A DNA stretch of 64,000 nt from Pontibacter burrus (lineage in GTDB: Bacteria; Bacteroidota; Bacteroidia; Cytophagales; Hymenobacteraceae): positions 1 through 64,000 of the forward strand of contig NZ_JAAGWD010000005.1 in the NCBI RefSeq assembly GCF_010686685.1, written 5' to 3'. This document shows positions 26,060 to 34,630 of this stretch, in pieces. The notes beneath the pieces were generated by a model. The model searched no databases. It was not told where the DNA came from and saw only the letters and a list, made by a program, of their open reading frames with translations. Made by a program: the position numbers and the translations under genes. Every line of letters starts with the position of its first letter. The first letter of the stretch is position 1.

Positions 26060-26388
26060 TTTTTCATAGGTTTATTTTGCACACACAAAACTACCTACTT
26101 CGCTCCTGCGCAACCTTATAGTTTTACAGCTATAGTTTACAGATTTCCAGGACCAGTGATTAATGGGGATTAGACTGATTTTATAAGATTTTTCTTTGTG
26201 AGTTTTGATTGATTATCTGATGGCTTGATTCACAACATAAAATCCTGTCAATCCATTAGTCCTCTAAATCTTGATTCAGACGAAAAATACGCAATAAAAA
26301 AGACACAACGTATTGCGCCTCTACATTCGGCAAATCCTAAAATCTCTATTATTCCGGGTTCAGACAATTAACAACCAGCAATCAACAA
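26060..26388. other. Intergenic stretch with dispersed short repeats
   Basis: No gene seen. It contains GGACCAGTGATTA at 26150-26162, also present at 31339 and 45931, followed by an imperfect GGATTA-rich stretch reading like the degenerate repeats found at those places, and near the end an ATTGTTGATTG-type low-complexity string (26366-26390). Confidence 0.5.
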
Positions 26389-27366
26389 TTACTTCTCCCG
26401 CTCTATGGTATAGGCAATGAGCTGCTCAAGTGAGCGACGGGATGGGTTGTCCGGGAAAGTGTTCAGAATTGCGAGCGCTTCAGCGTGGTAGCGGTTCATT
26501 ACTTCAATGGTGTACTCTATGCCGCCGGATTGCTTAACAAAGTCTATTACCTGCTGCACGCGCTTGTTGTCGCCATTGTTGTTTTTAACGTTATAAATCA
26601 CACGGCGTTTGGTCAGCCAGTCTGCGTTGCGCAGGGCATGAATCAGCGGCAGGGTCATCTTCTTCTCTTTGATGTCGATGCCTACCGGCTTACCTATCTC
26701 AGCAGTTCCATAATCAAACAGGTCGTCCTTTATCTGGAACGCAATACCAACTTTCTCACCAAACAAACGGGCTTTTTCAATATCCTCTTTAGAGGCGCCA
26801 GCCGAAGCAGCACCAACTGCACAACAAGAGGCAATCAGCGAAGCAGTTTTCTGACGGATGATCTCAAAGTAAACTGTTTCATCTATGTCGAGGCGGCGGG
26901 CTTTTTCAATCTGCAGCAGCTCCCCTTCGCTCATCTCGCGCACCGCGTTTGATACGATCTTGAGCAGTTCGAAGTCGTCGTTGTGCAGGCTCAGGAGCAG
27001 GCCTTTCGAGAGCAGGTAGTCGCCAACCAGTACGGCAATTTTGTTCTTCCAGAGCGCATTAACAGAGAAAAAGCCGCGTCTATAGTTGGCATCATCCACC
27101 ACATCGTCGTGCACCAGCGTGGCCGTGTGCAGCAGCTCAATTAAGGCGGCTCCGCGGTAAGTAGAATCAGCTATAGTTTCGTGGAAGAGTTTGGCAGTGA
27201 AGAATACGAACATCGGGCGCATCTGCTTGCCTTTGCGCTTCACGATGTAGCTCATGATGCGGTCCAGCAAAAGCACTTTCGACTTCATGGAAGCTCTGAA
27301 CTTTTTCTCGAAAAGCTCCATTTCGGCCGCAATCGGCGCTTGTATTTGGTTCAGGCTACTGCTCAT
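26389..27366 (-). CDS. Polyprenyl diphosphate synthase (IspA/IspB family)
   Basis: A 325-residue all-helical prenyltransferase that extends allylic diphosphates with isopentenyl diphosphate, probably to make the quinone or lipid-carrier chain. First aspartate-rich motif HDDVVDDANYRRG (about 92-104) and second KDDLFDYG (about 218-225) are intact; the QMRPMFVFF region is where the substrate-binding Arg sits. The long size and motif spacing fit octaprenyl/solanesyl type (IspB-like) better than farnesyl synthase. It is transcribed alone on the minus strand. Chain length cannot be set from sequence alone. Confidence 0.92.
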   Translation of the reverse strand: MSSSLNQIQAPIAAEMELFEKKFRASMKSKVLLLDRIMSYIVKRKGKQMRPMFVFFTAKLFHETIADSTYRGAALIELLHTATLVHDDVVDDANYRRGFFSVNALWKNKIAVLVGDYLLSKGLLLSLHNDDFELLKIVSNAVREMSEGELLQIEKARRLDIDETVYFEIIRQKTASLIASCCAVGAASAGASKEDIEKARLFGEKVGIAFQIKDDLFDYGTAEIGKPVGIDIKEKKMTLPLIHALRNADWLTKRRVIYNVKNNNGDNKRVQQVIDFVKQSGGIEYTIEVMNRYHAEALAILNTFPDNPSRRSLEQLIAYTIEREK

Positions 27367-27672
27367 AATAATGGGTTTGCAATATTACTGCCTCCTGATA
27401 TGGTTTCCAAACGTGCTTTGGTTAATTGTTGAATTGTTGAATCGTAAAATTGCCCGCTTACTAAACTATTGGCCCAAAACCGAAATGCATTAGTTCGTTT
27501 TCATTACAATAAATGATAGTTTGCATAAAATTAACGATGGTCGTAGTTGCTTTTTGCCGGTAATGGTCAGGCAGATTAGTACAGAGTCAGTGAGTCATTA
27601 CACAAACAGGCAATCAACAATCCTGAATTAATTACGTTTAACCATCCATTAATACAACCTGAATTTTCCCTT
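27367..27672. other. Divergent spacer, no gene seen
   Basis: About 300 bp between divergent genes. AT-rich, includes short ATTGTTGAATTGTTGAAT runs (27421-27440) and a CAATCAACAAT string. Promoters for both neighbours should be here but no clear consensus box stands out. Confidence 0.5.
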
Positions 27673-28530
27673 ATGTCTGATACGCTTAAAGTAGATTTTA
27701 TAGTTTACCCGGAACACGGGCGCCCTTTTACCGCTGATGCCGTTTATGTTCCATCCGGCGAGCCAAAACCTGTCGTAATATTTACACACGGCTTTAAAGG
27801 ATTTAAAGACTGGGGCCATTTTAACCTGCTGGCTAAGTATTTTGCTGAGCAAGGTTTTATGTTCATCAAATTTAACTTTGCCTACAACGGCACAACTATA
27901 GAAGACTACTCCGACGTGCACGACCTGGAAGCGTTCGGTAACAACAATTTCTGTTTAGAGTTGGATGACCTGAAAGCGCTGATCGACCTGGTACATAATG
28001 TGGAAGAACCTCTGCCCTATAAAGAAATGAACGCGAAGCAGCTTTACCTGATTGGGCATAGCAGAGGGGGCGGCTCTGTTATCTTAAAAGCAGCAGAAGA
28101 TACCCGCGTAAAGGCTGTAGCAACCTGGGCTGCCGTGAATAAATTTGATCAGCGCTGGGACGAACTTGAAGTTGACAAATGGAAGAATGAAGGCGTGCAG
28201 TGGATTACCAATGCTCGTACCGGCCAGAAAATGCCGATGTATTACCAGATCATGGAAAACTACCTGGCTAATAAACAGCGCCTGGAAATTCCGAAAGTGA
28301 TCAAAGACATGAAGCAGCCTCTGCTTATTCTGCACGGCGAAGAAGACGAAACGTTGCCTGTACTGATGGCCCACGACCTGAAAAGCTGGAAGCCCGATGC
28401 CGAAATGCACCTGCTGCCCGGCGCCGACCATTCCTTTGGCGGAAAGCACCCATACGAAGCAAATGAATTACCCGAAGCAGCACGTAGAGCCGCCGATTTG
28501 AGCATAGAATTTTTCAGGAAGCATGCCTAA
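27673..28530 (+). CDS. Alpha/beta hydrolase (dienelactone hydrolase-like)
   Basis: A 285-residue cytosolic serine hydrolase. The nucleophile elbow is GHSRGGG (Ser near residue 122), the oxyanion region VIFTHGFKGFKDWG, the acid in LHGEEDETLP and the His in GADHSFGGKHP. Family members cleave esters or peptides of varied kind. It overlaps the next gene, folK, by 8 bp, so the two are translated from one message. The pairing with folate synthesis may be only transcriptional. Triad complete; substrate unknown. Confidence 0.88.
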   Translation: MSDTLKVDFIVYPEHGRPFTADAVYVPSGEPKPVVIFTHGFKGFKDWGHFNLLAKYFAEQGFMFIKFNFAYNGTTIEDYSDVHDLEAFGNNNFCLELDDLKALIDLVHNVEEPLPYKEMNAKQLYLIGHSRGGGSVILKAAEDTRVKAVATWAAVNKFDQRWDELEVDKWKNEGVQWITNARTGQKMPMYYQIMENYLANKQRLEIPKVIKDMKQPLLILHGEEDETLPVLMAHDLKSWKPDAEMHLLPGADHSFGGKHPYEANELPEAARRAADLSIEFFRKHA

Positions 28531-29023
28531 ACTATACCTGTTGCTGGGCGGCAATCTCGGCAACCGTACCTTATATTTACAGCAGGCCCGCGAAACTATA
28601 GCTACGCAGGTCGGACCTATCGTTCAGGCTTCCGGTATTTACGAGACCGCAGCCTGGGGCAAAACCGACCAGCCCAGTTTCCTGAATCAGGTGCTGGAAG
28701 TTGAAACACAGCTTGGCCCTGAACAGGTCCTGCAAACTATAAACCTGATAGAGCATGAGCTGGGTCGCGAGCGCCTTGAGCACTGGGGATCCCGTGTGAT
28801 AGATATCGACATCCTGTTTTATGATGACTTGGTGCAGCAAACCCAGCGCCTGACTATACCGCACCCGCAATTGCACCTGCGCCGTTTTACATTGCAACCG
28901 TTACAGGAAATAGCGCCCAACCTGGTGCACCCTATGCTGCAGCAAACTATAAGCGAGCTGCTAATTCGTTGCCCTGACGATCTGGAAGTAAATCCCTATA
29001 GTTATAGTTCGGGTGAACTATAG
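28523..29023 (+). CDS. folK: 2-amino-4-hydroxy-6-hydroxymethyldihydropteridine pyrophosphokinase (HPPK)
   Basis: Transfers pyrophosphate from ATP to 6-hydroxymethyl-7,8-dihydropterin in folate synthesis. The 166-residue protein has the family blocks LLLGGNLGNR at the N-terminus, ESAAWGKTDQPSFLNQVLEV-like (here ETAAWG...FLNQVLEVET), LGRERLEHWGSRVIDIDIL and IPHPQLHLRRF. Length is typical (about 160). It starts inside the end of the hydrolase gene. CTATAG-related sequence occurs five times in its 500 bp, written into the reading frame mostly as Thr-Ile. Confidence 0.96.
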   Translation: MPKLYLLLGGNLGNRTLYLQQARETIATQVGPIVQASGIYETAAWGKTDQPSFLNQVLEVETQLGPEQVLQTINLIEHELGRERLEHWGSRVIDIDILFYDDLVQQTQRLTIPHPQLHLRRFTLQPLQEIAPNLVHPMLQQTISELLIRCPDDLEVNPYSYSSGEL

Positions 29024-29028
29024 CATCC

Positions 29029-29457
29029 CTATAATTGTGCCTGCCCCCTTAGCTTTTCGTAGATCCAGTTCCGGGCAAGGCCTTCATCCTCAAAAACTTC
29101 AACTTCAAATAATTGCTCGAGTTGGGGCTGGAGCGTGCTAAACGAATTTTGCCCATAAATGCCATACGACATGATATGGGCAAAATACTTAACACCTAAG
29201 GCCTTTGCCTGGGGTGCCCATCGGTGCGCTATCCAATCGGCTCCTGTATCCCAGGGCCCGACAATCTCGTGATTGTTGTTCAGAATAGCATAGCAGGCTT
29301 CTTTACGGAGCATGTGCAACAGGTGATTACCGCCCATGATGATGCTCTCCAAAGACTGCCTTCCAATCCAGTTTACATAAATATAGGAGTTATCAGCAAG
29401 GCGCCTAGCTTCGAAAAAGATATCACCGTTTGCTTTTCTTAACTCCGTTCTACTCAT
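29029..29457 (-). CDS. Small protein with SpoIIAA-like (STAS) fold features
   Basis: A 142-residue cytosolic protein with alternating strands and helices. The pattern VNWIGRQSLESIIMGGNHLL, then ACYAILNNNHEIVGPW, then GVKYFAHIMS resembles SpoIIAA-like/STAS proteins seen in Cytophagales; I base this on pattern only. No catalytic residues are evident. It converges with folK, whose stop is 6 bp away. It could be a hypothetical protein with a role in signalling; function unknown. Confidence 0.6.
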   Translation of the reverse strand: MSRTELRKANGDIFFEARRLADNSYIYVNWIGRQSLESIIMGGNHLLHMLRKEACYAILNNNHEIVGPWDTGADWIAHRWAPQAKALGVKYFAHIMSYGIYGQNSFSTLQPQLEQLFEVEVFEDEGLARNWIYEKLRGQAQL

Positions 29458-29506
29458 TTATGTAAGGCCTTTCCTTCTGTAAGTATGCAGCCTTTACAGG
29501 CCTTGT

Positions 29507-30301
29507 TTATACTTTTAAAAATTCTTTGATCGCGGTTATGGTCTCATCAGGGGCGCTCAGGTTCGGGCAATGTCCGACTGCTTCCATTTTAACAAGCCGG
29601 CTTCCCGGAATCTGCTGATGTACGTACTGACCCACTACCTCAGGCGCAATTACGTCTTCCGAGCACTGAAGGATTAGTGTGTCGGTTGTTACTTTCTGCA
29701 GGTCTGCCCTGTTATCTGAAAGGAATGTGATACGTGCAAAATCCTTGGCGATGTCGATGTTGCTGCTGCAGAAGCTCTTTGCCAGTTCCTGCCCCAGTTC
29801 CGGCTTTTCAGGGTTGCCCATAATAACCGGTGCCATTGTGTTCGACCAGTTCAGGTAATCACTTTCCAGCGAGTCGATCAGTCCTTTAATATTCTCTTCG
29901 GTAAAGCCACCGGTATAGTTGCCATCATTAACATAACACGGAGAAGGGCCAATCAGAACCAGTTTTGAGAAGCGTTCTGGTTGTTTATTCGCTGCCAGCA
30001 CACCGATCATAGCGCTCACAGAATGTCCTATAAATATTACATCATGCAGGTCAAGTTCTTCGCAAATTGCCAGCACATCGTCGGCATATGCACTCAGGCT
30101 GTGATACTTGCTGATAGAATATGTTGAAGTATCAGATTTGCCGAAGCCAATATGGTCGAACAGGACGATCTTATACTCGTTTTCGAAAGCGGGCGTAATG
30201 AAACGCCACATTTTCTGATCGCAACCATAGCCGTGAGCAAAAAGGATAGGTTTTACTCCCTTCCCAAATACATTTACATTGTGTTTCTGAATAGCAGTCA
30301 T
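29507..30301 (-). CDS. Alpha/beta hydrolase, RsbQ-like
   Basis: A 264-residue hydrolase closely resembling RsbQ, the Bacillus partner of the energy-stress phosphatase RsbP. It reads KPILFAHGYGCDQKMWRF at the oxyanion region, GHSVSA at the nucleophile (Ser near 97), SEDVIAP for the acid and GHCPNLSAP for the His. No PAS-PP2C gene accompanies it here, so a stress-signalling role is unproven. Related plant proteins bind strigolactone-like ligands. It lies 49 bp downstream of nothing obviously linked and has its own spacer of 190 bp upstream. Confidence 0.85.
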   Translation of the reverse strand: MTAIQKHNVNVFGKGVKPILFAHGYGCDQKMWRFITPAFENEYKIVLFDHIGFGKSDTSTYSISKYHSLSAYADDVLAICEELDLHDVIFIGHSVSAMIGVLAANKQPERFSKLVLIGPSPCYVNDGNYTGGFTEENIKGLIDSLESDYLNWSNTMAPVIMGNPEKPELGQELAKSFCSSNIDIAKDFARITFLSDNRADLQKVTTDTLILQCSEDVIAPEVVGQYVHQQIPGSRLVKMEAVGHCPNLSAPDETITAIKEFLKV

Positions 30302-30490
30302 TGATAAATGTTTAATTGAAAATGAAAGAGCGGTTTTAACAAAGGTATACTATATATGAGTATTACCAACAAATTGTATAAAAACTGTAAGGCTACGCTT
30401 TTATTATACTGCGATGTATAGCCTGCAAAATTACCGTTTTGATGGTTCTATGCTATAGTTTCAATCGGCCACCATTGCAGCAACTATGGT

Positions 30491-31267
30491 TTAAAACTTC
30501 TCTTCTATGCCAAGTCCGAAAAGTGCATAATCGTATTTTACCGGGTCGGCAGGATCGAAAACGCGCAGGTGCCCGGTTAATTCCTCGGCTGTCTGCCAGT
30601 CCATTCCTTTGCGTGTGATCAGGCCCAGCCGGCGTGCTACGCGCTCTACGTGCACATCGCAGGGGCAAACCAGATCGGCAGGTTTCATTTTTTGCCATAT
30701 TCCGAAATCAACTCCATTTTCATCCTTCCGCACCATCCACCGCAGGTACATATTTATGCGTTTACAAGCCGATTTCCGGGCAGGTGTTGAGATGTGTTTT
30801 TTAGTGCGATGTGGTGCCTCTTCCAAGCTAAATACCAGATCATGAAAGTACATTAACCGGTCCTTCTGCGCTGTTATTTCGTTGTGTACACCTGTAAAAG
30901 CCGTCTCGAGGCTCTCATGCTGGCTGTAATACCAGTTAAAAAAATGAATCAGGTAAAGTAGGTCAGTGTCGTTGAAAGTGCGGTGTTTAAAGCCGAGCAA
31001 ACGCTGCAGGTCCTGTTCCTGATGGTGCAGCACAAAATCATGTGGGGCATTATCCATCAGGCTCATTAGTTTCAGGCAGTTGTTAATGATGGTTTTGCGC
31101 TGCCCCCAAGCCAGAATAGAAGCAAAAAAGCCGCTTATCTCAATATCCTGCTTTTTAGTAAAAAGGTGCGGAATAGAAACCGGATCGTTAGGAATAAAGT
31201 CAGGTTGATTATACTTCTCCACACGGTCGTCGAGCAGGGCTTTAATGGCAGCTAAATCTTGTTTCAT
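30491..31267 (-). CDS. TIGR02757 family protein
   Basis: A 258-residue helical cytosolic protein of the TIGR02757 (DUF2400) family, conserved in Bacteroidetes and some others without known function. Family-typical segments are FTKKQDIEISGFFASILAWG near the N-terminus, a central Phe/His-rich helical part and RINMYLRWMVRKDENGVDFG at about 175-194. LRWMVR and CDVHVERVARRLG suggest a helix-hairpin-helix-like nucleic-acid-binding fold related to DNA glycosylases, which is inference. Length is normal. Stop lies close to CTATAG palindromes in the spacer. Confidence 0.85.
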   Translation of the reverse strand: MKQDLAAIKALLDDRVEKYNQPDFIPNDPVSIPHLFTKKQDIEISGFFASILAWGQRKTIINNCLKLMSLMDNAPHDFVLHHQEQDLQRLLGFKHRTFNDTDLLYLIHFFNWYYSQHESLETAFTGVHNEITAQKDRLMYFHDLVFSLEEAPHRTKKHISTPARKSACKRINMYLRWMVRKDENGVDFGIWQKMKPADLVCPCDVHVERVARRLGLITRKGMDWQTAEELTGHLRVFDPADPVKYDYALFGLGIEEKF

Positions 31268-31338
31268 GGTTGCGTAGTTAGTTCACTGTGTGAAGATACA
31301 AGGTCAGGTTGAATTGGGTTGTAATTTATAGTATGCTT

Positions 31339-32030
31339 CCGGACCAGTGATTAGAGAGACTTTTGGAGATTATTAGGATTAGGTGGTATGTTATGGTTAG
31401 AGTTTTATAGTTAAGATTTGGTCCAATTTACCTCACCCCGGCCCTCTCCTTTTATCTAGGACCCCTACCCCCAAAATAGGAGAGGGAGCTTTTATGCTTT
31501 TGCTATAGTTGGAGCTAGAGTTTTATAGCTGGTGTTTGTCATCCCCCTTCCCCCTTCAAAGGGGAACTGTCTTTTCTATAGTTGGAGCTATAGTTCTATA
31601 GTTTGCAATTAACCTGCCCCTCCCAAGAGGGGAATTTCGGCTATAGTTGCTTCTTTAGTTTTATAGTTACAGGCCACGAACAGGCAGGCGCAGCCTGACA
31701 CAAGAAACTATAACCACGGAAAGGCTCGAGCTATAGTTGATCAATTAAACTATAGCTTAGCTATCGATTGATTTCAGTCTTTGGGTTGAGCGCCTTTGAC
31801 TTGTTGCGGTGGCGCAGCCAACCCGAGGCACGAGGGTAGCAAGAAGGCAACAGCGCGATGCCCGAAGACGGGGCCCCGCGGCCGTGAGCGCACCAAAGCC
31901 CGATTGAAACGATAGGTGAGTAGAGCTCCCAGGATAAAAGGTTGAAATGAAACGAACTGCTTGTAGCAAATGGCAACTATAGTTTGCTACGGGACATATA
32001 AGATGTCTCGACTAACGCTCAGGATAACAA
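31339..32030. repeat. Composite non-coding repeat, copy 1
   Basis: Gene-free spacer whose parts recur in the same order at 45931-46620: GGACCAGTGATTA (31339); C-rich/G-rich hairpins (CCCTCTCC...GGAGAGGG, 31448-31489); CTATAGTT strings followed by GCCCCTCCCAAGAGGGGAA (31571-31636); a GAACAGGCAGG...CCTG hairpin (31678-31699); a conserved ~210-bp core (31767-31975); and GGACATATAAGATGTCTCGACT (split 31992-32013). Short open frames on the minus strand are shared between copies but look like products of the repeat rather than genes. Confidence 0.7.
31767..31975. repeat. Conserved core of the composite repeat, copy 1
   Basis: Matches 46318-46516 at both ends: TTTCAGTCTTTGGGTTGAGC on the left and GCGATGCCCGAAGACGGGGC, CGGCCGTGAGCGCACCAAAG, GATTGAAACGATAGGT and GAGCTCCCAGGAT-type sequence on the right. 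The 55-60 bp between differ strongly between copies. CCCG-AAGA-CGGG forms a tight hairpin. On the minus strand a frame reads LSFQSGFGALTAAGPRLRAS, nearly repeated in copy 2. Confidence 0.7.
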
Positions 32031-32055
32031 AAGAGAAACTATAGGTTACGCTTAA

Positions 32056-32397
32056 CTATAGCAGTTCCAACACATTCTCCGGTGGACGCCCGATAACGGC
32101 TTTATCACCTTTTACTACAATTGGCCTTTCTATCAGTACAGGATTTTCAACCATTGCCTGAATCCAGTCCGCATCACTCAAGTTCTTACCGGCATACAGC
32201 TCCTTATACACGGCTTCGCCCTTGCGCACAAGTTGTTCGGGTTTCATTCCTAACTTGTTCAGCACCTCGCGCAGCTCATCAGCGGTAGGAGTCTGCTTCA
32301 GGTACTCCACCACTTCTACTTCCTGGTTATGGCTCTGGAGCAGTTCCAGCGTCTGGCGGCTTTTGCTGCAGCGGTTGTTATGGTAAATTCTGATCAT
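32056..32397 (-). CDS. arsC: ArsC-family arsenate reductase (glutaredoxin-type)
   Basis: A 113-residue thioredoxin-fold protein. The catalytic Cys10 is in NNRCSKSR and the [17 protein letters not shown] segment near the C-terminus provides the arginines that hold the oxyanion. These reduce arsenate to arsenite with glutathione/glutaredoxin. Many stand-alone members (YfgD type) act in unknown redox roles; no arsR or arsB is near, so arsenic resistance is uncertain. Length is usual. It ends 26 bp from the composite repeat. Confidence 0.88.
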   Translation of the reverse strand: MIRIYHNNRCSKSRQTLELLQSHNQEVEVVEYLKQTPTADELREVLNKLGMKPEQLVRKGEAVYKELYAGKNLSDADWIQAMVENPVLIERPIVVKGDKAVIGRPPENVLELL

Positions 32398-32508
32398 CGC
32401 TATCTGGATTGTTCACTGTAAAAATAGAAAATTCCGTTATCTTACCCATAGCATCTAACCTGAAACCCGGGTACATTATTTCAGTAAGAAACTTCAAACA
32501 CCAACTTT

Positions 32509-33330
32509 ATGACGCACGCTGGTACTGACATTACTGTAACCTCATGGCTCGAGCTGCAGGCTGCCCTCTTCGACCACAGCTGGGACCCCCAGCTTGGCCG
32601 TTTTCGTTCGTCTTATGTATACCGGGGCAGCTGGAACAAATCTTACGACCTGAGCACCAGCATCACACGCCTCGGCCCGCAATACGAAAAACTGGAGCCG
32701 CATATTCTCCGCAACTTCCGTAAATATGCCCATAGCACTGCTCCCCAGGGCGATACTATTTGGAACTGGCTGGCACTGGCACAACACCACGGCCTGCCAA
32801 CCCGCCTGCTAGACTGGACTTATTCGCCATACGTTGCCCTGCACTTTGTAACGGACCTACTCGATAAATACGAAGAAGATGGCGCAGTTTGGTGCATGGA
32901 CTATGTAAAATCGAAGCAGTTCCTGCCTCCTGCCCTGCTGGATGCTGTAAACGATGAAGGAGCCAGCGTATTTACCCCTGAAATTCTTGCGCCCGTTAGC
33001 CCGACACTGAAAAAACTTGGCAGTTTTCAGAAAGAGGAGTTTGTGCTTTTCCTGGAGCCGCCATCACTCGACGCCCGCATTATTCAGCAGTATGCTTTAT
33101 TTTCGATGATGTCTGATGTAAAATCGGAGCTTAGCTCCTGGCTGCAGCAGCATCCGGAACTGTATTTCAGGGTAATCATACCAGCAGAGCTGAAATGGGA
33201 AATACGCGACAAACTGGACCAGGCCAATATTACAGAACGTGTACTTTTTCCGGGGCTTGCCGGTTTAAGCAAGTGGCTGAAGCGACATTACACGCATTCT
33301 AAATCTGGCCCGGAAGATTCACTAAATTAG
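32509..33330 (+). CDS. FRG domain-containing protein
   Basis: A 273-residue cytosolic protein. The FRG domain spans about residues 10-190, with the naming motif VYRGSWNK at 38-45, ITRLGPQYEKLEPHILRNF, and QHHGLPTRLLDWTYSPYVAL near 92-111, the most conserved block. FRG proteins are found alone or in toxin and phage-defence contexts; the biochemical activity is unproven. Here it is a single gene with its own spacer, not in an obvious defence cluster, and carries native-style composition, so I would not call it a defence gene without more evidence. Confidence 0.85.
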   Translation: MTHAGTDITVTSWLELQAALFDHSWDPQLGRFRSSYVYRGSWNKSYDLSTSITRLGPQYEKLEPHILRNFRKYAHSTAPQGDTIWNWLALAQHHGLPTRLLDWTYSPYVALHFVTDLLDKYEEDGAVWCMDYVKSKQFLPPALLDAVNDEGASVFTPEILAPVSPTLKKLGSFQKEEFVLFLEPPSLDARIIQQYALFSMMSDVKSELSSWLQQHPELYFRVIIPAELKWEIRDKLDQANITERVLFPGLAGLSKWLKRHYTHSKSGPEDSLN

Positions 33331-33400
33331 TGACGAAAAGTATGGGATGAACATATAAATTCCTTAATTTTAGCTACGATCACACCCTTATTTTTTATTT

Positions 33401-34432
33401 ATGTTTTCCCGCTTACTTGCGGCTGTAGCGCCCGCCAAATCCCGCTTACCCCTTATTCTTAGCTCTACTCTACTTGTTACCAGCTGCATGCAGGAACGAG
33501 AAGCCCAACAGGCTGTACAGGTTACAGAGCCGGCCTTACCCCAACCTATAGTTACTCAGGACACAGTAGCTCAAGACAAACTGGATACGACAACTATAGC
33601 CCTGCAGCCAGATACCTCCTGGATCTATCCTGGCCCTAGGCCCCTACCGGGTGCCATTCTTCCTGAGAAACGGATATTGGCTTTTTACGGCAACCCGCTC
33701 TCTAAACGCATGGGAATTTTAGGTGAATTGCCGCCCGAGCAAATGCTACAAAAGCTTGATGAAGAAGTAGCTAACTGGCAGGCTGCCGACCCTACAATTC
33801 CGGTTCAACCTGCACTGCATGCCATTGTGGTTACAGCGCAAGGCCATCCCGGGCGTGGCAGTAAGTACAGACTGCGTATGACGGATAAGATGATTGAAGA
33901 TGTACTGGAAATGGCAAGGCAGCGCGACGCAATCGTGTTTCTGGATGTGCAGGTAGGCCAGAGCACCCTGCAGGAAGAATTGCCCCGCCTGGTTAAATAC
34001 CTGCAGTTGCCCAATGTACATTTAGGGATAGATGCCGAATTTGCCATGAAAGAGGGTGGTGTGCCCGGCAAAAGAATCGGCTCCTTTGATGCCGAGGATA
34101 TTAACTATGCCACCGGTTTACTGGCAGACCTGGTTACGGAACATAGCATTCCGCCAAAGTTGCTGATTGTGCACCGCTTTACCCAACGCATGATCACGAA
34201 TTCCCATAACATTAAACTGGACCCACGCTACCAGGTAGTAATGCACATGGACGGCTGGGGCGGCCCTGCATTGAAGAAAGATACCTATCGCCGCTACATC
34301 AAAAATGAACCGGTGCAGTTTACAGGCTTCAAGATCTTCTATAAAAATGATACCCGAAATGGTCACCGCTTAATGACACCGGAAGAAGTACTGGCACTTA
34401 CGCCAAAGCCCATGTATATCCAGTATCAGTAG
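33401..34432 (+). CDS. Hypothetical lipoprotein with TIM-barrel-like repeats of strands and helices
   Basis: A 343-residue exported protein. The signal peptide ends in a lipobox (LLVTSC, Cys at about 29), followed by a Pro/Thr/Gln-rich linker to about 75. The folded part repeats strand-helix units: ILAFYGNPLSKRMGILGE, LHAIVVTAQGHPG, IVFLDVQVG, VHLGIDAEFAM, KLLIVHRF, YQVVMHMDGWGGPA, suggesting a (beta/alpha) barrel with acidic residues at strand ends (DVQ, DAEF). That looks like a glycosidase-type or deacetylase-type barrel, but I recognise no named family. Single gene with a terminator downstream. Confidence 0.7.
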   Translation: MFSRLLAAVAPAKSRLPLILSSTLLVTSCMQEREAQQAVQVTEPALPQPIVTQDTVAQDKLDTTTIALQPDTSWIYPGPRPLPGAILPEKRILAFYGNPLSKRMGILGELPPEQMLQKLDEEVANWQAADPTIPVQPALHAIVVTAQGHPGRGSKYRLRMTDKMIEDVLEMARQRDAIVFLDVQVGQSTLQEELPRLVKYLQLPNVHLGIDAEFAMKEGGVPGKRIGSFDAEDINYATGLLADLVTEHSIPPKLLIVHRFTQRMITNSHNIKLDPRYQVVMHMDGWGGPALKKDTYRRYIKNEPVQFTGFKIFYKNDTRNGHRLMTPEEVLALTPKPMYIQYQ

Positions 34433-34582
34433 GTTTAATTTTGAATAACAGAATTTTGAATGTGTGAATGATTGGCAACATCTATAGTTGCAGCTATAGT
34501 AAGAGCCAGATGCAAAATACTATAGTTCTCCTGGTTTCTACCTGCACTCGAAACTGCAAGGAATATAAAGACCAACTATCAC

Positions 34583-34615
34583 AGAAGGGCAGCTACAACT
34601 ATAGCTGCCCTTTCT
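34583..34615. terminator. Bidirectional terminator with CTATAG at the stem top
   Basis: AGAAGGGCAGCTA pairs with (A)TAGCTGCCCTTTCT around a CAACT loop, between convergent lipoprotein and hydrolase genes. Confidence 0.9.
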
Positions 34616-34630
34616 GTTATAAATACATAA

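Noticed and set aside
31430..31640. C-rich/G-rich paired runs as terminators
   Set aside because: They form stems but lack U-runs and recur as part of the composite repeat, so I list them with the repeat.
31757..31976. Two overlapping minus-strand frames in the composite repeat (also 46312-46662)
   Set aside because: Shared residues (LSFQS-FGALTAA-PRLRAS) follow from the DNA repeat itself, frames differ outside it and neither has a start, domain or composition of a real protein.
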